Assembly: GCA_965224845.1 (NCBI GenBank)
Contig: CBDDAJ010000021.1
Coordinates: forward strand, 1 to 64,000
Source: Wocania_A sp965224845
GTDB lineage: Bacteria > Bacteroidota > Bacteroidia > Flavobacteriales > Flavobacteriaceae
Direction of reading: 5' to 3'
Length of the DNA: 64,000 bases
The notes under the pieces are model-generated. The model was not told the origin of the DNA. It saw nothing but the letters and a program-made list of their open reading frames with translations, and did not search any database. Position numbers and translations under genes: made by a program. The number at the start of each line of letters is the position of its first letter. The first letter of the stretch is position 1. Below, in pieces: positions 62,967-64,000 of the stretch.

Positions 62967-63626
62967 GTGAAATTTAAAATTGGAATATTAATCCTACTTC
63001 TGTGTCAAATTGTAAAAGCACAGCAATCAGAAATGAGTGTAAATCAAAACCAATATAATTCTGACTTTGTTGCTGATTCTGGAATTCAAGAAAAATTTAA
63101 AAAAGAATTAAATTCGAAAAAAGAATTTAGGCTAATTGCTTCGCCAAGTGATGACGGAAAAATTTCTATATATATTCAAAATAATACAATTGACAAAATA
63201 GAATTGAATCACCAAGACTATAAAATTTACATTTTGCAAGAGGCAATGGATGAAAATGGATTGTGGAAACCAATAGAATTCTGGGAAAGTTCGGATTGCG
63301 GAAATAGTTTCGGAGATATTAAAATTGAACCGAATGGAATAATTGAGACTAAATCAACAAAATATAATGGGAATTTTAAAACCAAAATCCGATTTAAACT
63401 GAGTAACAACAATAAAGTATATTATTCCAATGCAATTGATGGAAATATAAACCCAAACAAATTGATTATGCTAACCGACTTTAGTTTTACTTGGCCATTA
63501 GCAATTATGGAAAATATTGGAAAGAAAACACCAATTGAATTACAGAAAAAAGTTGTCTTTTTAGAACCTAATGGAATGGAAGAATTTAATGAGTTTTTTG
63601 AAAAATCAATGGCAAAAAAGAATTAA
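62967..63626 (+). CDS. Secreted protein of unknown function (cassette 4)
   Basis: GTG 62967 starts 219 residues with a signal peptide (FKIGILILLLCQIVKAQQ). The domain is beta-rich (FRLIASPSDDGKISIYIQNN, KTKIRFKLSNNNKVYYSNAI). No family is recognised. It begins 18 bases after the cassette boundary, with the leader AACCGAATC shared with cassette 5. Confidence 0.72.
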   Translation: MKFKIGILILLLCQIVKAQQSEMSVNQNQYNSDFVADSGIQEKFKKELNSKKEFRLIASPSDDGKISIYIQNNTIDKIELNHQDYKIYILQEAMDENGLWKPIEFWESSDCGNSFGDIKIEPNGIIETKSTKYNGNFKTKIRFKLSNNNKVYYSNAIDGNINPNKLIMLTDFSFTWPLAIMENIGKKTPIELQKKVVFLEPNGMEEFNEFFEKSMAKKN

Positions 63627-63638
63627 AAAAAACGAAAA

Positions 63639-63797
63639 GCCAACAACGGCTATAATTCATTGCGGCGGATTCGACTACCCTTCGACTTCGCTCAGGGTAG
63701 GCTCACGTATCCACTCGGAATTGCGAGCGTCAGTGCTTAACCGAAAAACAGTAACTTAAAACCCGTAACTGACGATTATACGAGACCGTTAGCAAAC
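63639..63797 (+). repeat. attC-like spacer S5 (159 bp)
   Basis: R'' GCCAAC (63639-63644), gap AAC, L'' GGCTATAATTC, interior with GACTACCCTTCGACTTCGCTC and CAGTGCTTAACCGAAAAAC, L' ATTATA, gap CGAGACC, R' GTTAGCAAAC (63788-63797). TATAAT/ATTATA and GCCAAC/GTTAGC pair. The match to the start of its own cassette (GTTGTGC at 62939) is only 5 bases. Confidence 0.6.
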
Positions 63798-63812
63798 ATT
63801 AGAACCGAATCT

Positions 63813-64000
63813 ATGAAAGGAATTTACATAACAATCATACTTTCATTTTTTTTGAGTTGTTCTTCATCTCAAAAAGCTATTAAAGAAATAAAATGCCCAA
63901 AAATTTACAAGAATAAGTTCACGGAAATCTTGAATGAAAAATATGTTGCTGTAAATGGTAAAGACACTACAAGAATTAATGAAATTAGATATGAATGCGT
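63813..64000 (+). CDS. Lipoprotein, 5' part (cassette 5; runs out of the window)
   Basis: ATG 63813 opens a frame of 62 codons to the window edge with a lipoprotein signal (YITIILSFFLSC, Cys about 16), followed by SSSQKAIKEIKCPKIYKNKF. It lies 15 bases after the S5 boundary behind the leader AACCGAATC. The rest of the gene is not visible. Confidence 0.7.
   Translation, partial: MKGIYITIILSFFLSCSSSQKAIKEIKCPKIYKNKFTEILNEKYVAVNGKDTTRINEIRYEC

Noticed and set aside
63571..63759. 62-codon frame across the end of cassette 4 and spacer S5
   Set aside because: It reads through the palindromic spacer and an interspersed repeat in a shifted frame.
56661..64000. CRISPR array interpretation of the regularly spaced repeats
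   Set aside because: Spacing is in kilobases with genes between, repeats are long palindromes that diverge, and there are no cas genes.

Overview
The window is about 34-36% G+C by eye. It has canonical Bacteroidota promoters (TTTG, about 20 bp, TAnnTTTG) before two tRNA genes. Its gene families (DUF6443/Rhs proteins, a RibB fused to a GTP-cyclohydrolase-like domain, flavobacterial small lipoproteins, GIGTTTP-type secreted proteins) point to a marine-type member of Flavobacteriaceae. No 16S rRNA is present, so genus cannot be named.

Layout. (1) 1-1440: the 3' part of rseP and a tRNA-Asn gene with promoter and terminator. (2) About 1570-17360: an Rhs polymorphic-toxin locus. It holds a secreted Rhs-like protein, a small secreted protein and a long DUF6443/Rhs protein whose core is separated from its body by a decayed 210-bp stretch. 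Downstream lie at least two further displaced C-terminal tip/immunity modules and remnants, broken up by two identical IS3-family insertions (1410 bp each, inside a larger duplicated block) and a MITE-like palindrome. (3) 17380-54200: ordinary chromosome. Contents include a frameshifted hutG-like gene, a MarR-GNAT fusion with a palindromic operator, dnaK, sdaA, panB, an RluA-type synthase, an aldehyde dehydrogenase, an orphan histidine kinase operon, Lrp plus methionine gamma-lyase, marC, nhaC, ahpC/katG/tpx (peroxide defence), dgkA, ftsK-lolA-lptF/G-ribB, a large DUF3857/transglutaminase protein, a KdnA-like aminotransferase and a nitroreductase. (4) 54300-64000: a tRNA-Ser followed by an accessory array.

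The most interesting structure is the array from about 55028 to the end. One- or two-gene units, all on the + strand, are separated by five 136-178 bp palindromic spacers. Each spacer starts with a ...AAC box that overlaps or closely follows the stop codon. It then has a 3-nt gap and, in four of five, an inner arm that re-pairs about 100 bp later, then a 6-7-nt gap, then CCGTT. In four of five units the bases at the start of the unit (GTT...) are the exact reverse complement, over 9-10 nt, of the bases at the end of the same unit (...AAC). The sequence differs between most units. This is what integron gene cassettes do when the attC site is split by a G^TT crossover, but no integrase lies in the window and the boxes depart from the canonical consensus. 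I read this as an integron-like, or convergently similar, gene-cassette array in Bacteroidota. Its cargo includes an FRG-domain protein plus HNH nuclease, a 1140-residue HD plus Hsp90-like ATPase protein, a membrane HExxH protein with a lipoprotein partner, and secreted unknowns. The first two look like defence functions.

The Rhs locus and the array are two separate accessory regions flanking conserved housekeeping genes. All family assignments are from reading the sequence; no database search was run.
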